Shown here piece after piece: positions 8,052 through 19,147 of a stretch of DNA of 64,000 bases. The DNA comes from Sorangium cellulosum (GTDB lineage: Bacteria; Myxococcota_A; Polyangia; Polyangiales; Polyangiaceae). The stretch spans positions 1 to 64,000 of the forward strand of contig NZ_JEMA01000444.1 in assembly GCF_001589285.1 (NCBI RefSeq), written 5' to 3'. The notes under the pieces are model-generated. The model had not been told where the DNA came from. It saw nothing but the letters and a program-made list of their open reading frames with translations, and searched no databases. Numbering within the stretch: position 1 is the first letter of the stretch; the number at the start of each line of letters is the position of its first letter. The translations under genes and the position numbers were made by a program.

Positions 8052-8948
8052 TCAGTTCTTCACGAGCCCGTTGAAGAGCCCGATGCACATCTCGTCGAGC
8101 GAGCTCTCGCCGAGGACGATATCCCTCGGCGCGTTGAGGTTCTCCTCGAGGAGCGCCCTCTTCACGAACGGGTTGTCCATCGTGTTGTCGTAGCGGCAAC
8201 GCAGGGTCATGACATCGCCGGACTTCAGGACAGGGAGCTCCTCGATCGGCGCGTCGATGGTGTACGTCTGCTGCCAGTTGAAGTCCCACTTCGGCGTCTG
8301 GACCACGCACTCCTCGGCCGGATCGGCGCCCTGCGGGCTCGGGCGCTCGACGTCGACCTTCATGTCGGTCCCGACATAGTGCATGTGGGTCATCGCGCTG
8401 TAGAGCCGGATCCCGTCCACCAGCGACTCCCCCATGAACTCCTCGGGGAGCGTGACCTTCATGACCTCGGTGTGGTCCTTGACCCCTGCCGGGACGAAGA
8501 ACTCGACCCCTTCCCTGTCGTTGGGCCCCGGCTGGAGCCCGTCGCCGCTCGGCCATTGCGATGGGAAGTTGCCGAACGCCACGAAGACGACCCTGTACTC
8601 CGGCGGCTCCGGGAGCAGCCGGAGCTGGATCTTGCTCGCGTCAGGCTCGGCCATCGCGCCCGCCGGGTGGTAATGGACCTGCATCACCAGCCTCGCCCCC
8701 GCGGGGACGAAGAAGCCGGCGTTGGGAGGGAACTCGGTCGGTCGCCCGCCCGGCGCCCACACGCCGAGGACCTGGGTGTCCTGGACGCCGGAGCTGCCAA
8801 AACACTCGTAGCCGCCGTCGGCGTCGGCCAGGGCGTCGCTCTCCGCGTGCGGGTCGGTGAAGACCACCACGTGATGGACGACCTTCGAGTTCCCCGGGAC
8901 CACGTTCATGCCGTTCACGAACGTGTCCTCGGCGAGCTTCGGATCCAT
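8052..8948 (-). pseudogene. Copper type II (ascorbate-dependent) monooxygenase-like protein, N-terminally truncated (298 aa remaining)
   Basis: The remaining frame has the two-lobed PHM/DBH-like copper fold: NVVPGNSKVVHHVVVF (His pair), LVMQVHYHPAG, and AMTHMHYVGTDMKV with WDFNWQQTY. It ends LGESSLDEMCIGLFNGLVKN. Myxobacterial members normally carry a signal peptide and a cytochrome-like first part ending just before a DPKLAEDTFV-type segment. Here that upstream part is unrecognisable and no signal peptide is found. I therefore treat it as a 5'-truncated gene, readable from the ATG at 8946-8948. If expressed it would stay in the cytosol. Confidence 0.7.
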
Positions 8949-9308
8949 GACCGGCCTCGCGCCATGGCGATACGGCCGGCAGCCCCCGTCGCCGCGCTCG
9001 TCGACGTGCCCACGGCCGAGGAGGACGCGCAGGGCGACATGGGGCTCGGCATCCGGGGCGACCTCGCGCCTGCTCGTCCTGCACGGAGGTCTGGCGCTGC
9101 GCTCATTCCCCCGGGATCGCCGGAGCATCACGCGACCGACAACGATTCCCACACGACTTGCTCCGCCTGCCGGTAAGTGCTTGTTGCTCCAGGAGCCTTT
9201 ACGGGCCTGCCTCGCTGTTCGTGACGATTTTTCGCGGCTCATTCAGCTCATCTTTCTGCATCACTCCAAGGTGGACAGGCTGCCAGAATGGATTAGCGTT
9301 TCACTCCG
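8949..9308. other. Degenerate stretch upstream of the copper monooxygenase remnant
   Basis: 360 bases that should have encoded the missing N-terminal half of the leftward gene or its promoter. Translations in all frames are low-complexity Arg/Ala/Pro-rich and no signal peptide or heme motif was found. The last 60 bases are less GC-rich and probably hold the promoter of the next rightward gene. Confidence 0.35.
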
Positions 9309-10247
9309 ATGCACAACCGCTCTGACCAGTTTGCGAAGAGCTTGCTGCGCGACGGGCTGAGCCTCGTCACGGCGGCGCAGACCGAGGTCGAGGTCCTGGC
9401 GGCGACCCAGAAGATCGATGTCTTCAGCGTGCCTGACCCGGCCCGCGAGGCCGAGCGCGCCAGGATGGGCCTGCTCGGCGAGCTCGCGGCCGAGCCCAGC
9501 CTGTTCGAGCCGTTCCACGGCACGCCGAGCCTCCGCCAGGTGCGCCGGTGCCTGCGCAAGCAGCTCACATGGCACCACGAGCTCGAGCGCCGCGCCCGCG
9601 CTGCCGCCGGCGCCGCCGCGCTGGACGAGGACGCCGACGCGCCGACGCAGCCGGCTGTCGACTTCCCTGCGCTTGTCGTCATCGGCCGGGGGCGTCCCGA
9701 GACGGTGCTCGACGCCTACCGCTGCGAGCCGGTGCAACCCGGCGTCTACCACGCCGTGCCGGGCCTTGTGATGCGCGTCATCGTGCTCGCCGAGCTGCCC
9801 CGGACGCGCGCGACGCTGCTCTTGCGCCTGCTCGGCTCCGGCCGCGTCCTGCGCGAGGCGCTGGCCGATCTGGCGGCGCTGCCGGACGACGCCTGGGAGA
9901 AGAGCGTCGCCAGGCCGCTGCTGGTACACTTCCGGCTCGGAACCAACGAGCCGACGACCGACAAGGAGGACGAGGTGAGCGCAGAGATCCGGGCGTGGTT
10001 CGAGGAGTACGAGAAGAACCTTCGCGCCGAGGCGCGAACGGAAGGCCTCAAGGAAGGCCGCACCGAGGGGCGCGCCGAGGAGGCGGCGCGGGCCGTGCTG
10101 ACCGCGCTCCGGGTGCGCGGCATCGCCGTGCCGGACACCGCGCGCGAGCGCATCCTGGCAGAGAAAGATCCGGAGACGCTGGAACGGTGGCTTGAGCGGG
10201 CCGTCGTCGCCGCGTCGCTCGCCGAGGTGCTCGACGGGTTGAGCTGA
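9309..10247 (+). CDS. Rpn/YhgA-like putative PD-(D/E)XK protein (312 aa)
   Basis: Residues 1-230 form a compact domain beginning MHNRSDQFAKSLLRDGLSL, with the strand-rich segments TEVEVLAATQKIDVFSVPD and PALVVIGRGRPE. The C-terminus has a charged repeat (ARTEGLKEGRTEGRAEEAAR) like the coiled EG-rich tails of Rpn/DUF4351-type proteins, followed by helices. Members of this kind occur in many copies in large myxobacterial genomes; the Rpn branch has PD-(D/E)XK nuclease activity linked to recombination and phage defence. Assignment is by pattern and moderate; the catalytic triad is not certain. Confidence 0.6.
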   Translation: MHNRSDQFAKSLLRDGLSLVTAAQTEVEVLAATQKIDVFSVPDPAREAERARMGLLGELAAEPSLFEPFHGTPSLRQVRRCLRKQLTWHHELERRARAAAGAAALDEDADAPTQPAVDFPALVVIGRGRPETVLDAYRCEPVQPGVYHAVPGLVMRVIVLAELPRTRATLLLRLLGSGRVLREALADLAALPDDAWEKSVARPLLVHFRLGTNEPTTDKEDEVSAEIRAWFEEYEKNLRAEARTEGLKEGRTEGRAEEAARAVLTALRVRGIAVPDTARERILAEKDPETLERWLERAVVAASLAEVLDGLS

Positions 10248-10515
10248 GCCATGCCGGCCTGCGGTCCGCTGCCCGGCTCGTAGGCTCCGGCAACGGACGC
10301 GCAGCCGCGGGTCTGCCGCCGCGCATCCGGCCACCTACCAGGATGATGCCGCGCCTTGCTGGAGGCACCTCCACCGCGGAGCTCATGGCCCCTGAGGCAC
10401 CGTCCGGCCTTCGCCAGGGCTGCATGATTGGGCCGCCAACGGAGCGACTCCGCACCATAAAGGGATGGCCACCGCGACCGGCCGGGTCACAATGTTCCCA
10501 TCACAGGAGGCAGAC

Positions 10516-11688
10516 GTGAAGCTTCAGAGGGTGCTCGTCTTGTCCAGCGTGGGACTCGTGTCGGCCTGCTCGGGGGCAGCGTCAGAGAATCCAGCGGCCC
10601 CTCCGGCGCTGACCTGTCAGGCCTCAACGGAATGCGCGGCTGCGCCCGAGACGCCGCTGTGCGACCAGGCGACGGGCGAATGCGTCGCGCTCCCGGCCGG
10701 ACACCCCATCGGCGTGAAGGACGGCAGCCCGTCCTCGGTCGTCCTCGTGCCGGTGTTCGAACCCGACAGAATGCGTGAGCCGACGGATCTCGACTTCAAC
10801 CCGGAGCGGCCGGACGAGCTCTGGGTGGTGAACCGCAAGGACGACAGCGTGACCATCATCTCGAAGCCGGGCGCGCCGGACAGCCAGGCGATCCGCCTCC
10901 GCGACCCCGCCGCCTCGCACTTCATGGACCGGCCGCCGGCGATCGAGTTCGGTCACGCGGGCACGTTCGGCGTCTGCGGGGACAGCGACAACGGCGGCAA
11001 CTACTTCATGGGTCCGACGCTCTTCTCCTCGGACCTCGATATCTTCGCGGAGGAGACGCCCGACGGCCTCGGGTCGCACCTCGACATGCTCCACTCGAGC
11101 CCCTTCTGCAAGGGCCTCGCGCATGAGCACGACAACGTGTACTGGGTCTTCAACGGTCACGACCTCTCGATCGACAGGTACAACTTCGCCGTCGACCACG
11201 GCCCCGGGAACGACGATCACGCCGACGGCGAGATCTACCGCTATGTGCCGGGCGAGGTGCTCGGCATCGACGAGGCGCCGAGCCATATCTTCTACCGCGC
11301 CGAGGACCGCCACCTCTACATCGCCGATACAGGTCACAAGCGGCTGCTCAAGCTCCATACAGCGAGCGGGAGGCCCGGGAGCGGCTTCGACGGGAGCGAG
11401 CCGGTCGTGGCGCGCCATCACGTCGACGGGGCCAAGCTGACCGAGCTCGTCCCCCCGGGGACGCTCGAGACGCCGAGCGGGATCGAGGTCCACGAGGGCA
11501 TCGTCTACGTCACGGATCACGCGACAAGCCGGTTCCACGCCTTCGACCTGGAGGGGCAGCCCGTCCGCACCCTGGACACGGGGCTGCCCGCGGGCTCGCT
11601 CGCCGGCTTCACCTTCGGGCCGGACGGCAAGATCTACCTCGTCGATCTGCTGTCGAGCCGGGTCTACCGGATCGACCCCATCCTGTAA
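10516..11688 (+). CDS. Beta-propeller (NHL-like) lipoprotein (390 aa)
   Basis: The GTG at 10516 follows a strong ribosome-binding site (CAGGAGG) and opens a lipoprotein signal, VKLQRVLVLSSVGLVSACSG (Cys18 or so). A Cys-containing stretch (CQASTECAAAPETPLCDQAT) comes next, then a propeller-like region with repeated DLDFNPERPDELWVVNR, HLYIADTGHKRLLK, GIVYVTDHATSRFHAF and GKIYLVDLLSSRVYRID elements. NHL/SMP-30-type propellers bind ligands or act as lactonases; no catalytic set is obvious here. Probably anchored in the cell envelope. Confidence 0.75.
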   Translation: MKLQRVLVLSSVGLVSACSGAASENPAAPPALTCQASTECAAAPETPLCDQATGECVALPAGHPIGVKDGSPSSVVLVPVFEPDRMREPTDLDFNPERPDELWVVNRKDDSVTIISKPGAPDSQAIRLRDPAASHFMDRPPAIEFGHAGTFGVCGDSDNGGNYFMGPTLFSSDLDIFAEETPDGLGSHLDMLHSSPFCKGLAHEHDNVYWVFNGHDLSIDRYNFAVDHGPGNDDHADGEIYRYVPGEVLGIDEAPSHIFYRAEDRHLYIADTGHKRLLKLHTASGRPGSGFDGSEPVVARHHVDGAKLTELVPPGTLETPSGIEVHEGIVYVTDHATSRFHAFDLEGQPVRTLDTGLPAGSLAGFTFGPDGKIYLVDLLSSRVYRIDPIL

Positions 11689-12071
11689 GGCAGACCGGCA
11701 CGTCATCCCCAGGGTGCGGTGTCCCTGGACCCCGCCGCCACGCTCCTCCGCGCACCGCTCCCGCAGGATGGATCATCGGTTGGTGATCAACCCATCGTTC
11801 GCAACAGGATCAGAAAGCAGGAGTCGAGCCTCCTCGGCGCGTGGATACACAGGCCAAGGATGGCCTCGACGGCTCGTCCTCTTCTCCCCGGCCGGCCACA
11901 AAGCGCTGTTAATTTCCGCAGGTTCTGTGATACCAGGAGCAAGGAGCGAGGGGGGAATGTCTTCTCCTACAGCGCCGTCCTCTCACCGTGTGCGCGCCTG
12001 CGCGCTCCACGTAGGTCGGGTATGCCATTGGCCGGGGGACGGTCGCCGGGGTGCCAGGACCGTGAACATCC
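11689..12071. other. Intergenic, nothing recognised
   Basis: 383 bases between the lipoprotein and the receiver-STAS gene. It likely contains the promoter of the signalling operon. No repeat, RNA gene or obvious operator was found. Confidence 0.4.
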
Positions 12072-13046
12072 ATGCAAGAGCGAGAAACTCTGGATCCTGG
12101 GCTTGTCCTCATCGCAGATGACAGCTCGGACAACCTGGAAGTGCTCTCGAGCGCGCTCCTCTGCGACGGGCTGGAGGTCGCCGTCGCGAGCGACGGCGAG
12201 GAGGCCGTCGAGCTGGCCAGCCGGGTGCAACCAGACCTCATCTTGCTCGACGCGCTGATGCCTGGCCTCAGCGGGTTCGAGGCGTGCCGGCAGATCAAGG
12301 CCAATCCGGCGACGCAGAGCATCCCTGTCATCTTCATGACGGCGCTCGCTGAAGCGAAGTTCAGGATCCGGGGCTTCCGCGTGGGCGCCGTGGACTACGT
12401 GACCAAGCCGTTCGAGGAGACCGAGCTCCTCGCGCGGGTTCACACCCAGATCTCGCTCCGGCGCGCGACGCAGGCCCTCGAGGAAAGGAACAGCCGGCTC
12501 TCGGAGGAGATCCGGGAGCGCGGCAGGGCCGAGGAGGCGCTGGCCGAGGCCGTGCATCAGCTGCGCGACGCGAACGCGCAGCTCTCGGAGGAGCTCCTGG
12601 AGCGCGAGCGCGCCGAGGCGATCAGGCAGGCCCTGCAGGAGCAGATCATCGCGGTGCAGCGGGAGCGGCTCCTCGAGCTGTCCGCGCCGCTCATCCCGAT
12701 CGTCGACGGCGTCCTCGTGATGCCGCTCGTCGGCACGGTGGACGCCGAGCGCGCCAGGCAGGCGATCGAGACAGCGCTGTCCGAGGCGGCCAGGCGTGGG
12801 GCGGACCACCTCATCATCGACATCACCGGGGTCAAGGCGGTCGACGCGACCGTCGCGTGCATGCTGCTGCGCGCGGCGAGGGGGCTCTCGCTGCTCGGCA
12901 CCCGGGCGATCGTCACCGGCATCCGCCCCGAGGTGGCGCAGACGCTCGTGGGGCTCGACCTGCACCTCGATGGCATCGTGACGAAGGGCACCCTGCAGTC
13001 GGGCGTGGAGCACGCGCTGCGGACGCGCGGCCGCAGGCAGGGCTGA
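12072..13046 (+). CDS. Response regulator with coiled coil and STAS domain, RsbR-like (324 aa)
   Basis: Residues 10-130 are a receiver domain with the acidic pair in LIADDSSDN, phosphoacceptor D60 ([10 protein letters not shown]), T90 and K112 (VTKPFE). A coiled coil follows (about 135-195, rich in [20 protein letters not shown]). Residues 205-315 form a STAS domain ([36 protein letters not shown]) like the C-terminal half of RsbR-type stressosome proteins. A phosphosignal could thus control a partner-switching STAS module. The neighbouring kinase gene starts 78 bases downstream in the same direction, so the two probably work as one pathway. Confidence 0.88.
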   Translation: MQERETLDPGLVLIADDSSDNLEVLSSALLCDGLEVAVASDGEEAVELASRVQPDLILLDALMPGLSGFEACRQIKANPATQSIPVIFMTALAEAKFRIRGFRVGAVDYVTKPFEETELLARVHTQISLRRATQALEERNSRLSEEIRERGRAEEALAEAVHQLRDANAQLSEELLERERAEAIRQALQEQIIAVQRERLLELSAPLIPIVDGVLVMPLVGTVDAERARQAIETALSEAARRGADHLIIDITGVKAVDATVACMLLRAARGLSLLGTRAIVTGIRPEVAQTLVGLDLHLDGIVTKGTLQSGVEHALRTRGRRQG

Positions 13047-13123
13047 AGCGAGCTTCGAGGCGCGGGCGGAGCCGCAGCTCGCCCGCCATCTCCGCAGGGA
13101 CCGAGAGAGGGGGACGACGCAGG

Positions 13124-16100
13124 ATGGAGCTGAGAGACTACGCGGTGGGGGAGGTGATGCACGAAGGGAGCGAGACCCGGGTGTGCCGCGCTGTGCATCG
13201 CCCCTCGGGCGACAGGGTGGTGCTCAAGCTCCCGGCGGCGGCCGCGCCGAGCTCCCGCGTGGCGGGGCGCATGATCCACGAGCACCGCATCCTGACGCAG
13301 CTCGGGGCGGTGTCGGGGATCGCGCGCGCACGGGAGCTCCTGCAGCAGGGCGGCACCGTCGGGCTGGTCCTCGAGGACCCGGGGCTCCAGTCGCTGGATC
13401 GCGTGCTGGCCGAGCGGGGGCGCCTGCCGATCGAGGCGGGGCTGAGGGTGGGCGCGCTCCTCGCGCGGGCGCTCGAGGCGGTGCACGCGGCGGGCGTCAC
13501 GCACAAGGACATCAAGCCGCAAAACGTGCTCGTGGACGCTGCGTACACGCAGGTCAAGCTGCTCGACTTCGGCATCGCCTCGTCGCTGCCGCTGGAGGCG
13601 ACGGCGGCGAGCGTCCCCGAGGGCATCGAGGGGACGCTGGCGTACGTGTCGCCGGAGCAGACAGGCCGCACCGCGCGCGCGATCGACGCGCGCACCGACC
13701 TGTACTCGCTCGGCGTGACGCTCTTCGAGGCGCTGTCGGGGCGGCTGCCGTTCACCGAGCGCGACCCGCTCGCCCTTGTGCACGCGCACCTGGCCAAGGA
13801 GCCGCCTGCCCTCGACGAGGTCGCACCGGACGTGCCCCCTGGCCTCTCGGCGATCACCGCCCGGCTCCTGGCGAAGAACGTCGACCGGCGCTACCAGACC
13901 GCCCGCGGGACGGCGGAGGACCTGGAGCGAGCGCTCCGCGCGTGGCGCGAGCGCGGCACGGTCGAGCGCTTCCCGCTCGGGAACAAGGACTTCTCGCGCA
14001 GGCTCCGGCTGCCGGACGTCCTCGTCGGGCGAGAGCACGAGCGCGAGCGGCTGGGCGCCGCCTTCGCCCGCGCCGCCCAGGGCGCGGTGGAGCTCGTGCT
14101 GATCGGCGGCCCGTCCGGCATCGGCAAGACGGCGCTCGTGCGCACCGTCTACGGCGACATCGCCCAGGCCGGGCGCGGGCTCCTCATCTCGGGCAAGCAC
14201 GACCAGCTCGCGCGGTCGACGCCCTACGCGGCCATGGCGCAGGCGTTCGGGGCGCTCATGCAGCAGTGGCTGGCCAGCCCGAAGCCGGTGCTCCGGGCGT
14301 GGCAGGAGCGGATCAGGACCGAGGTCGGGGACAACGCGCGGCTCATCGCCGACGTTGTGCCGGAGCTCGATCGGGTCATGGGCAAGCTCGCGCCGGTGCC
14401 GCCGGTGCAGGGCGATCAGGTGCTCGCCCGCCAGCGCCTCACCTGGCTGAACTTCGCGCGGGCGGTCACGACGCCGAACGCGCCGCTCGTGATGTTCCTC
14501 GACGACATGCAGTGGGCGGACAGCGCCACGCTGGAGATCCTGAGGACGCTTCTCACGGACGCGGAGCGGAGAGATCTCCTGCTGATCGCGGCGTACCGCG
14601 ACAACGAGGCGCCCCCCGAGCACCCGCTGTGGAAGCTCGTGGCGTCGGTGGGCGAGAGCGGGGCGAAGGTGACGAGGATGTCGGTGGGGCCCTTGTCGGA
14701 GGAGCACGTGCAAGCGTGGGTCGGGCGCGCGCTGAGCTGCGAGGCGGCGCGGGCGGAGCCGCTGTCGCGGGCGCTGTGGCAGAAGACGCGTGGAAACCCG
14801 TTCTTCCTGGAGCAGCTCCTGCTCTCCTGGCACCGGCAGGGCAAGGTGGTCAGGGACCCGGACAGCGGCGCGTGGCGCTGGGACCAGAAGGAGCTGGAGC
14901 AGGCGCAGGTCACCGACAACGTCGTTGCCCTCCTGACGGACAAGGTGCTCGAGATGCCCGAGGCGACCCAGCAGCTCCTGGGGCTCGCCGCGTGCGCGGG
15001 GCACACGTTCCACCTCCACGACCTGGAGCGCCTCAGCGGATGGGATCGCGCCCGGGTGACCGGGGCGCTGTGGCCCGCCATGCAGGAAGAGCTGGTGGTG
15101 CCGACCGACGGAGCCTACCGGTCGGCGCAGGCGCTGGGACAGGCCGGCGGCGGGACCGTGGGAGGCGCGCTGGACGCGGAATACCGCTTCTTGCACGACC
15201 GCGTGCAGCAGGCGAGCTACGAGCGGATCGCGCCGGAGCAGCGCGCCCTCGCGCACCTGGAGATCGGCCGGCGCCTCTGGGCCCAGCGCCGGACCCAGGG
15301 CGGCACACAGCAGCAGCTCCTGGAGCTCGTGCGGCACCTGAACCTGGGCTCGGCGCGGATCGACGCCGCGGAGGAGCGGGAGGCGCTGGCGCGGCTGAAC
15401 CTCGAGGCAGCGCGCGCCGCGAAGGCGGCGAGCTCCCACCGGCTCATGGCGAGCCTCGCGGAGACGGCGCAGGCGCTGCTGGACCAGCATGCGGGCGCGG
15501 GCGACGGCGCGCGGCGCGGGGACCCGGAGCTGGCCGCGCAGCTCGCGCTGGAGCGGCTCGAGGCGGCCTTCCTGCTGCGCGAGTTCGACGACGTCGAGGC
15601 GCTGTCGGCGCGGCTGCTCGCGACGCCCCTGCCGGCGCTCGCCCGGCTCTCGGCGCAGGAGATCCGCGTCCGGAGCTGCCAGGCAGCGGGCCAGTTCGCG
15701 CGCGGGGTGGAGCTCGGGCTCGCTGTGCTCGCGGAGCACGACATCGTGTTTCCGACCGCGGACGAGGCGCGCAGCGCCGCGCTCCTCGAGGAGTCCGCCG
15801 CGCTGGATCGATGGTTCGAGGACGACCCGGGCGCGTTCGACCGGATGCCCCCCGATCCCTCCGTGGAGCACGTGCTCGTCGACGCGCTGATGATGCACCT
15901 GATGGTGTGCGCGGCGATCGGCGGCCAGCCGCTGCTGTGCACGCTCGTGATCACCCGCGCCGTCCAGCGGGTGCGGCGACACGGCGTGATCACGCCCGTT
16001 TCCCCCTTCATCATCGCCTGCTTCGCCAACGTGTGGTCGTTGACGACGGGGATGTACGGCCGGTCGGCGGGCTGGGTCGGCCCCGGCGTGCGCGCGGCCG

Positions 16101-19100
16101 AGCGCGTGGCGTCACCGTTCCTGGCAGAGTGCCTGTCCTTCCTGGGGCAGTACACGGTCTATTCCCGCCCCGCGGACGAGATGGGGCCCATCTTCGAGCG
16201 GACCTGCGCGACCGGCCTGAAGATCGGCTCGTTCCAGGGGACGAGCTGGGGGCTGGAGGGCGACCTGTTCTATCACCGGGTGTGGCGCGGCCAGCCGCTC
16301 GGGCAGCTCGAGGCGCACCGGGCGGCCCGCTGGGGGCTGATGCAGCGCGCGGGGACCGCCCTCGGACACCACTTCTTCGAGGCGATCGCCTCGTGGTGCG
16401 GCCGCCTGATGGCGACGGGCGAAGCGGAGATGGTCCTGCCCGACGAGCCGTTCGCGCGCGGGTCGCGCTCGCTCTTGGCCGACGGAGACGAGATGGCGGC
16501 CGAGCTGGCGCGCATCCTGGAAGCGCACCTGTTCCTCGTCGCCGGCGCGTACCCGATGGCGCTCTCGCGGGCCCGGGAGGCCGAGCAGTTCCGCGTCTCG
16601 ATCTTCGGCTTTCCCCCGGTGACCGACGTGCCGCTCTGGCTCGCGCTCGCGGCGGCGAGGTGCTGGCGACAGGCCGCGGACGCGGAGGAGCAGGCCAGGC
16701 TGCGCGAGCACATGGAGCACGGCCTCGCGCGCCTCGCGTACTTCGCCGAGGGGTGCCCGGAGAACTTCCTGCACAAGCTGCGCCTCCTCGAGGCCGAGAT
16801 CGCCCGCGTGCAGGGCAAGACCGACGAGGCGATGGCCAGGTACGACGAGGCCATCTCGCTGGCGCGCGGGCAGCGCTTCCTGCACATCGAGGCCCTCGCG
16901 GCGCAGCTCTGCGCCGAGTTCCACCTCGAGGCGGGCAGGAGCCGCATCGCGGCGCTGTACCTGCGCGACGCCAGGGACGCCTATGCCCGCTGGGACGCGC
17001 ACGCCGTCGTGGCCCACCTGGAGGCGCGGTGGCCCGCCCTGCTCGGCGCGCCTGCCCAGCCCGCGGCGCCCGCGGCGGCGGCGCGCCGTTCCGCGACGAG
17101 CGTCACGACGCTCACCACCACGAACACGACCGGCAGCGCGCAGCTCGACGTGGCCACCGCTGTGCGCGCGGCGCGTGCGCTGTCGAGCGAGCTCGACCCC
17201 GAGCGGGTCGTCGGCCGCCTGATGGAGCTCGTGCTGGAGAGCGCGGGGGCGCAGCGCGGCGTCCTGCTGCTGGTCGAGGGAGAAGAGCTCTCTGTCGTGG
17301 CGCGGCTCTCGGTGGAGGGAGGCCGGATCGAGACAGGCCTGTCCGAGCCGCTGTCGCAGAGCGGCGAGGTGGCGAGGACTGTCGCGCACTACGTGGAGCG
17401 CACGGGCGAGCCTGTCGTGGTGGCCGACGCGAGGGCCGACGCGCGCTTCGCGGCCGATCCGTACCTTGTCTCGCACGGCGTCCTCTCGGTCCTGGCGATC
17501 CCCCTCTCGCACCGAGGGCGCGTGCTCGGCGTGCTCTACCTCGAGCACCGCGAGGCGCCCGGCGCGTTCCACGAGAAGCGGGTGGAGCTCCTGTCGGTGC
17601 TCGCCTCGCAGGCCGCGATCGCCGTGGAGAACGCCCTCCTGTACCGAGATCTGGAGGCCAAGATCAAGGAGCGCACCGCCGAGCTCCACATCGCCAAGGA
17701 GGCGGCCGAGCGCGCCAACCAGGCCAAGAGCGAGTTCCTCTCCAGCATGAGCCACGAGCTGCGGACGCCGCTCAACGGGATCATGGGGTATTCGCAGATC
17801 CTCGTGCGATCGCCCGAGATCCCGCCGCGCGGGCGGGAAGTGCTGCACCTCATCCAGAAATCGAGCGATCACCTGCTCTCGCTCATCAATGACGTGCTGG
17901 ACCTGGCCAAGATCGAGGCGGGCAAGATCGACGCGGTCCTGAGGGACTTCCAGCTCTTTCCCTTCGTGAAGACGGTTGTCGACCTGTGCCGGGTGCGCGC
18001 CCAGGAGAAGGGGATCGCGCTCACCCACGCGCTGTGCGGCCCCGCGCTCCAGGCCGTCCGCGCCGACGAGAAGCGGCTGACGCAGGTGCTCTTGAACCTC
18101 CTCGGCAACGCCATCAAGTTCACCGACCGGGGCGGCGTCTCCCTCAGCGTCGAGGCGCTGGAGGGGCGCGTCCCTGCGGGCCGGATGGTGCGCTTCCGCG
18201 TCGAGGACACCGGGCCCGGGATCGCGCCGGAGCACCTGTCGCGGATCTTCGAGCCGTTCGAGCAGGTGGGAGACCACAGCGCGAAGGCCGAGGGCACGGG
18301 GCTCGGGCTCGCCATCACGAGGAAGCTCGTGGAGCAGATGGGCGGAGCGATCGAGGTGCAGAGCCAGATCGGCGTGGGCAGCGTCTTCACCGTGACGCTC
18401 CCGCTCGCCGAGGCGCGATCGTCGGCGCGCCCGATCGACGGCGACGGGTGGGAGGCGATCGTCGGCTATCGAGGCGAGCGCCGCGCGATCCTCGTCGTGG
18501 ACGACAACGCCGACAACCGCGCCGTTGTGCGCGAGCTGCTGGTCCCCCTCGGCTTCGATGTCTGCGAGGCGGACGGCGGTGAGGCGGCGCTGCGCATGGC
18601 CGCCCAGCAGGCGCCGGCGCTCATCCTGATGGACCTGGCCATGCCGGGCATGGATGGCCACGAGGCGACGCGCCGTCTCCGGCAGATGCCCGAGCTCGGG
18701 CGGGTCGTGATCCTGGCCTCGTCGGCGAGCGCCTCCGAGGCCGATCAGCGGGAGAGCGCCCTTTCCGGCTGCGATGACTTCCTGCCCAAGCCCATCAAGG
18801 CGGGCGCGCTCCTGGACAGGATAGCGCGCCTGCTCGGCGTCGAGTGGCTCCGCCGCGAGGAGGCGCCCGATCGGGGCGCGCCGGCGGAGGGGCCCGCGGA
18901 CGCCGGGCAGCTCGTGCGGCCTCCGGCCGAGGAGCTGGCCGTCCTGTCGGAGCTCGCGGACAGGGGGCTTATCCGCAAGGTCCTGGAGGAGGCGGAGCGG
19001 ATACGGCAGCTCGACCCGCGGCTCGGCCCCTGGGTCGACGAGCTCGTGACGCTCGCGCGCGGCTACCAGACGCGGAAGCTGCGGGAGTTCGTCCGGCCGC

Positions 19101-19147
19101 TCGTCGTCAGCGGGGCCGTCGCTGGCGAGCGCGTGGAGGGGCCATGA
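13124..19147 (+). CDS. Trifunctional Ser/Thr kinase - AAA ATPase - hybrid histidine kinase (2007 aa)
   Basis: Domains in order: Ser/Thr kinase (about 1-285; catalytic HKDIKPQN with H127 and D129, DFG-type LLDFGIA); AAA_16-type ATPase (about 300-600; P-loop GPSGIGKT 329-336, Walker B FLDDMQW); a long helical TPR-like region (about 650-1330); GAF domain (about 1345-1500); HisKA ([11 protein letters not shown]1544); HATPase ([23 protein letters not shown]); receiver ([11 protein letters not shown]1837); and a short helical tail. The gene overlaps the convergent LysR gene by 41 bases. Such proteins integrate several signals in the myxobacterial cytosol. The ATG at 13124 follows the receiver-STAS gene closely, suggesting a phosphorelay partner. 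Confidence 0.93.
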   Translation: MELRDYAVGEVMHEGSETRVCRAVHRPSGDRVVLKLPAAAAPSSRVAGRMIHEHRILTQLGAVSGIARARELLQQGGTVGLVLEDPGLQSLDRVLAERGRLPIEAGLRVGALLARALEAVHAAGVTHKDIKPQNVLVDAAYTQVKLLDFGIASSLPLEATAASVPEGIEGTLAYVSPEQTGRTARAIDARTDLYSLGVTLFEALSGRLPFTERDPLALVHAHLAKEPPALDEVAPDVPPGLSAITARLLAKNVDRRYQTARGTAEDLERALRAWRERGTVERFPLGNKDFSRRLRLPDVLVGREHERERLGAAFARAAQGAVELVLIGGPSGIGKTALVRTVYGDIAQAGRGLLISGKHDQLARSTPYAAMAQAFGALMQQWLASPKPVLRAWQERIRTEVGDNARLIADVVPELDRVMGKLAPVPPVQGDQVLARQRLTWLNFARAVTTPNAPLVMFLDDMQWADSATLEILRTLLTDAERRDLLLIAAYRDNEAPPEHPLWKLVASVGESGAKVTRMSVGPLSEEHVQAWVGRALSCEAARAEPLSRALWQKTRGNPFFLEQLLLSWHRQGKVVRDPDSGAWRWDQKELEQAQVTDNVVALLTDKVLEMPEATQQLLGLAACAGHTFHLHDLERLSGWDRARVTGALWPAMQEELVVPTDGAYRSAQALGQAGGGTVGGALDAEYRFLHDRVQQASYERIAPEQRALAHLEIGRRLWAQRRTQGGTQQQLLELVRHLNLGSARIDAAEEREALARLNLEAARAAKAASSHRLMASLAETAQALLDQHAGAGDGARRGDPELAAQLALERLEAAFLLREFDDVEALSARLLATPLPALARLSAQEIRVRSCQAAGQFARGVELGLAVLAEHDIVFPTADEARSAALLEESAALDRWFEDDPGAFDRMPPDPSVEHVLVDALMMHLMVCAAIGGQPLLCTLVITRAVQRVRRHGVITPVSPFIIACFANVWSLTTGMYGRSAGWVGPGVRAAERVASPFLAECLSFLGQYTVYSRPADEMGPIFERTCATGLKIGSFQGTSWGLEGDLFYHRVWRGQPLGQLEAHRAARWGLMQRAGTALGHHFFEAIASWCGRLMATGEAEMVLPDEPFARGSRSLLADGDEMAAELARILEAHLFLVAGAYPMALSRAREAEQFRVSIFGFPPVTDVPLWLALAAARCWRQAADAEEQARLREHMEHGLARLAYFAEGCPENFLHKLRLLEAEIARVQGKTDEAMARYDEAISLARGQRFLHIEALAAQLCAEFHLEAGRSRIAALYLRDARDAYARWDAHAVVAHLEARWPALLGAPAQPAAPAAAARRSATSVTTLTTTNTTGSAQLDVATAVRAARALSSELDPERVVGRLMELVLESAGAQRGVLLLVEGEELSVVARLSVEGGRIETGLSEPLSQSGEVARTVAHYVERTGEPVVVADARADARFAADPYLVSHGVLSVLAIPLSHRGRVLGVLYLEHREAPGAFHEKRVELLSVLASQAAIAVENALLYRDLEAKIKERTAELHIAKEAAERANQAKSEFLSSMSHELRTPLNGIMGYSQILVRSPEIPPRGREVLHLIQKSSDHLLSLINDVLDLAKIEAGKIDAVLRDFQLFPFVKTVVDLCRVRAQEKGIALTHALCGPALQAVRADEKRLTQVLLNLLGNAIKFTDRGGVSLSVEALEGRVPAGRMVRFRVEDTGPGIAPEHLSRIFEPFEQVGDHSAKAEGTGLGLAITRKLVEQMGGAIEVQSQIGVGSVFTVTLPLAEARSSARPIDGDGWEAIVGYRGERRAILVVDDNADNRAVVRELLVPLGFDVCEADGGEAALRMAAQQAPALILMDLAMPGMDGHEATRRLRQMPELGRVVILASSASASEADQRESALSGCDDFLPKPIKAGALLDRIARLLGVEWLRREEAPDRGAPAEGPADAGQLVRPPAEELAVLSELADRGLIRKVLEEAERIRQLDPRLGPWVDELVTLARGYQTRKLREFVRPLVVSGAVAGERVEGP

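Noticed and set aside
12557-18661. Long leftward open frames opposite the large kinase gene
   Set aside because: Arg/His/Leu-rich composition without motifs; the rightward strand carries an unbroken multi-domain protein.
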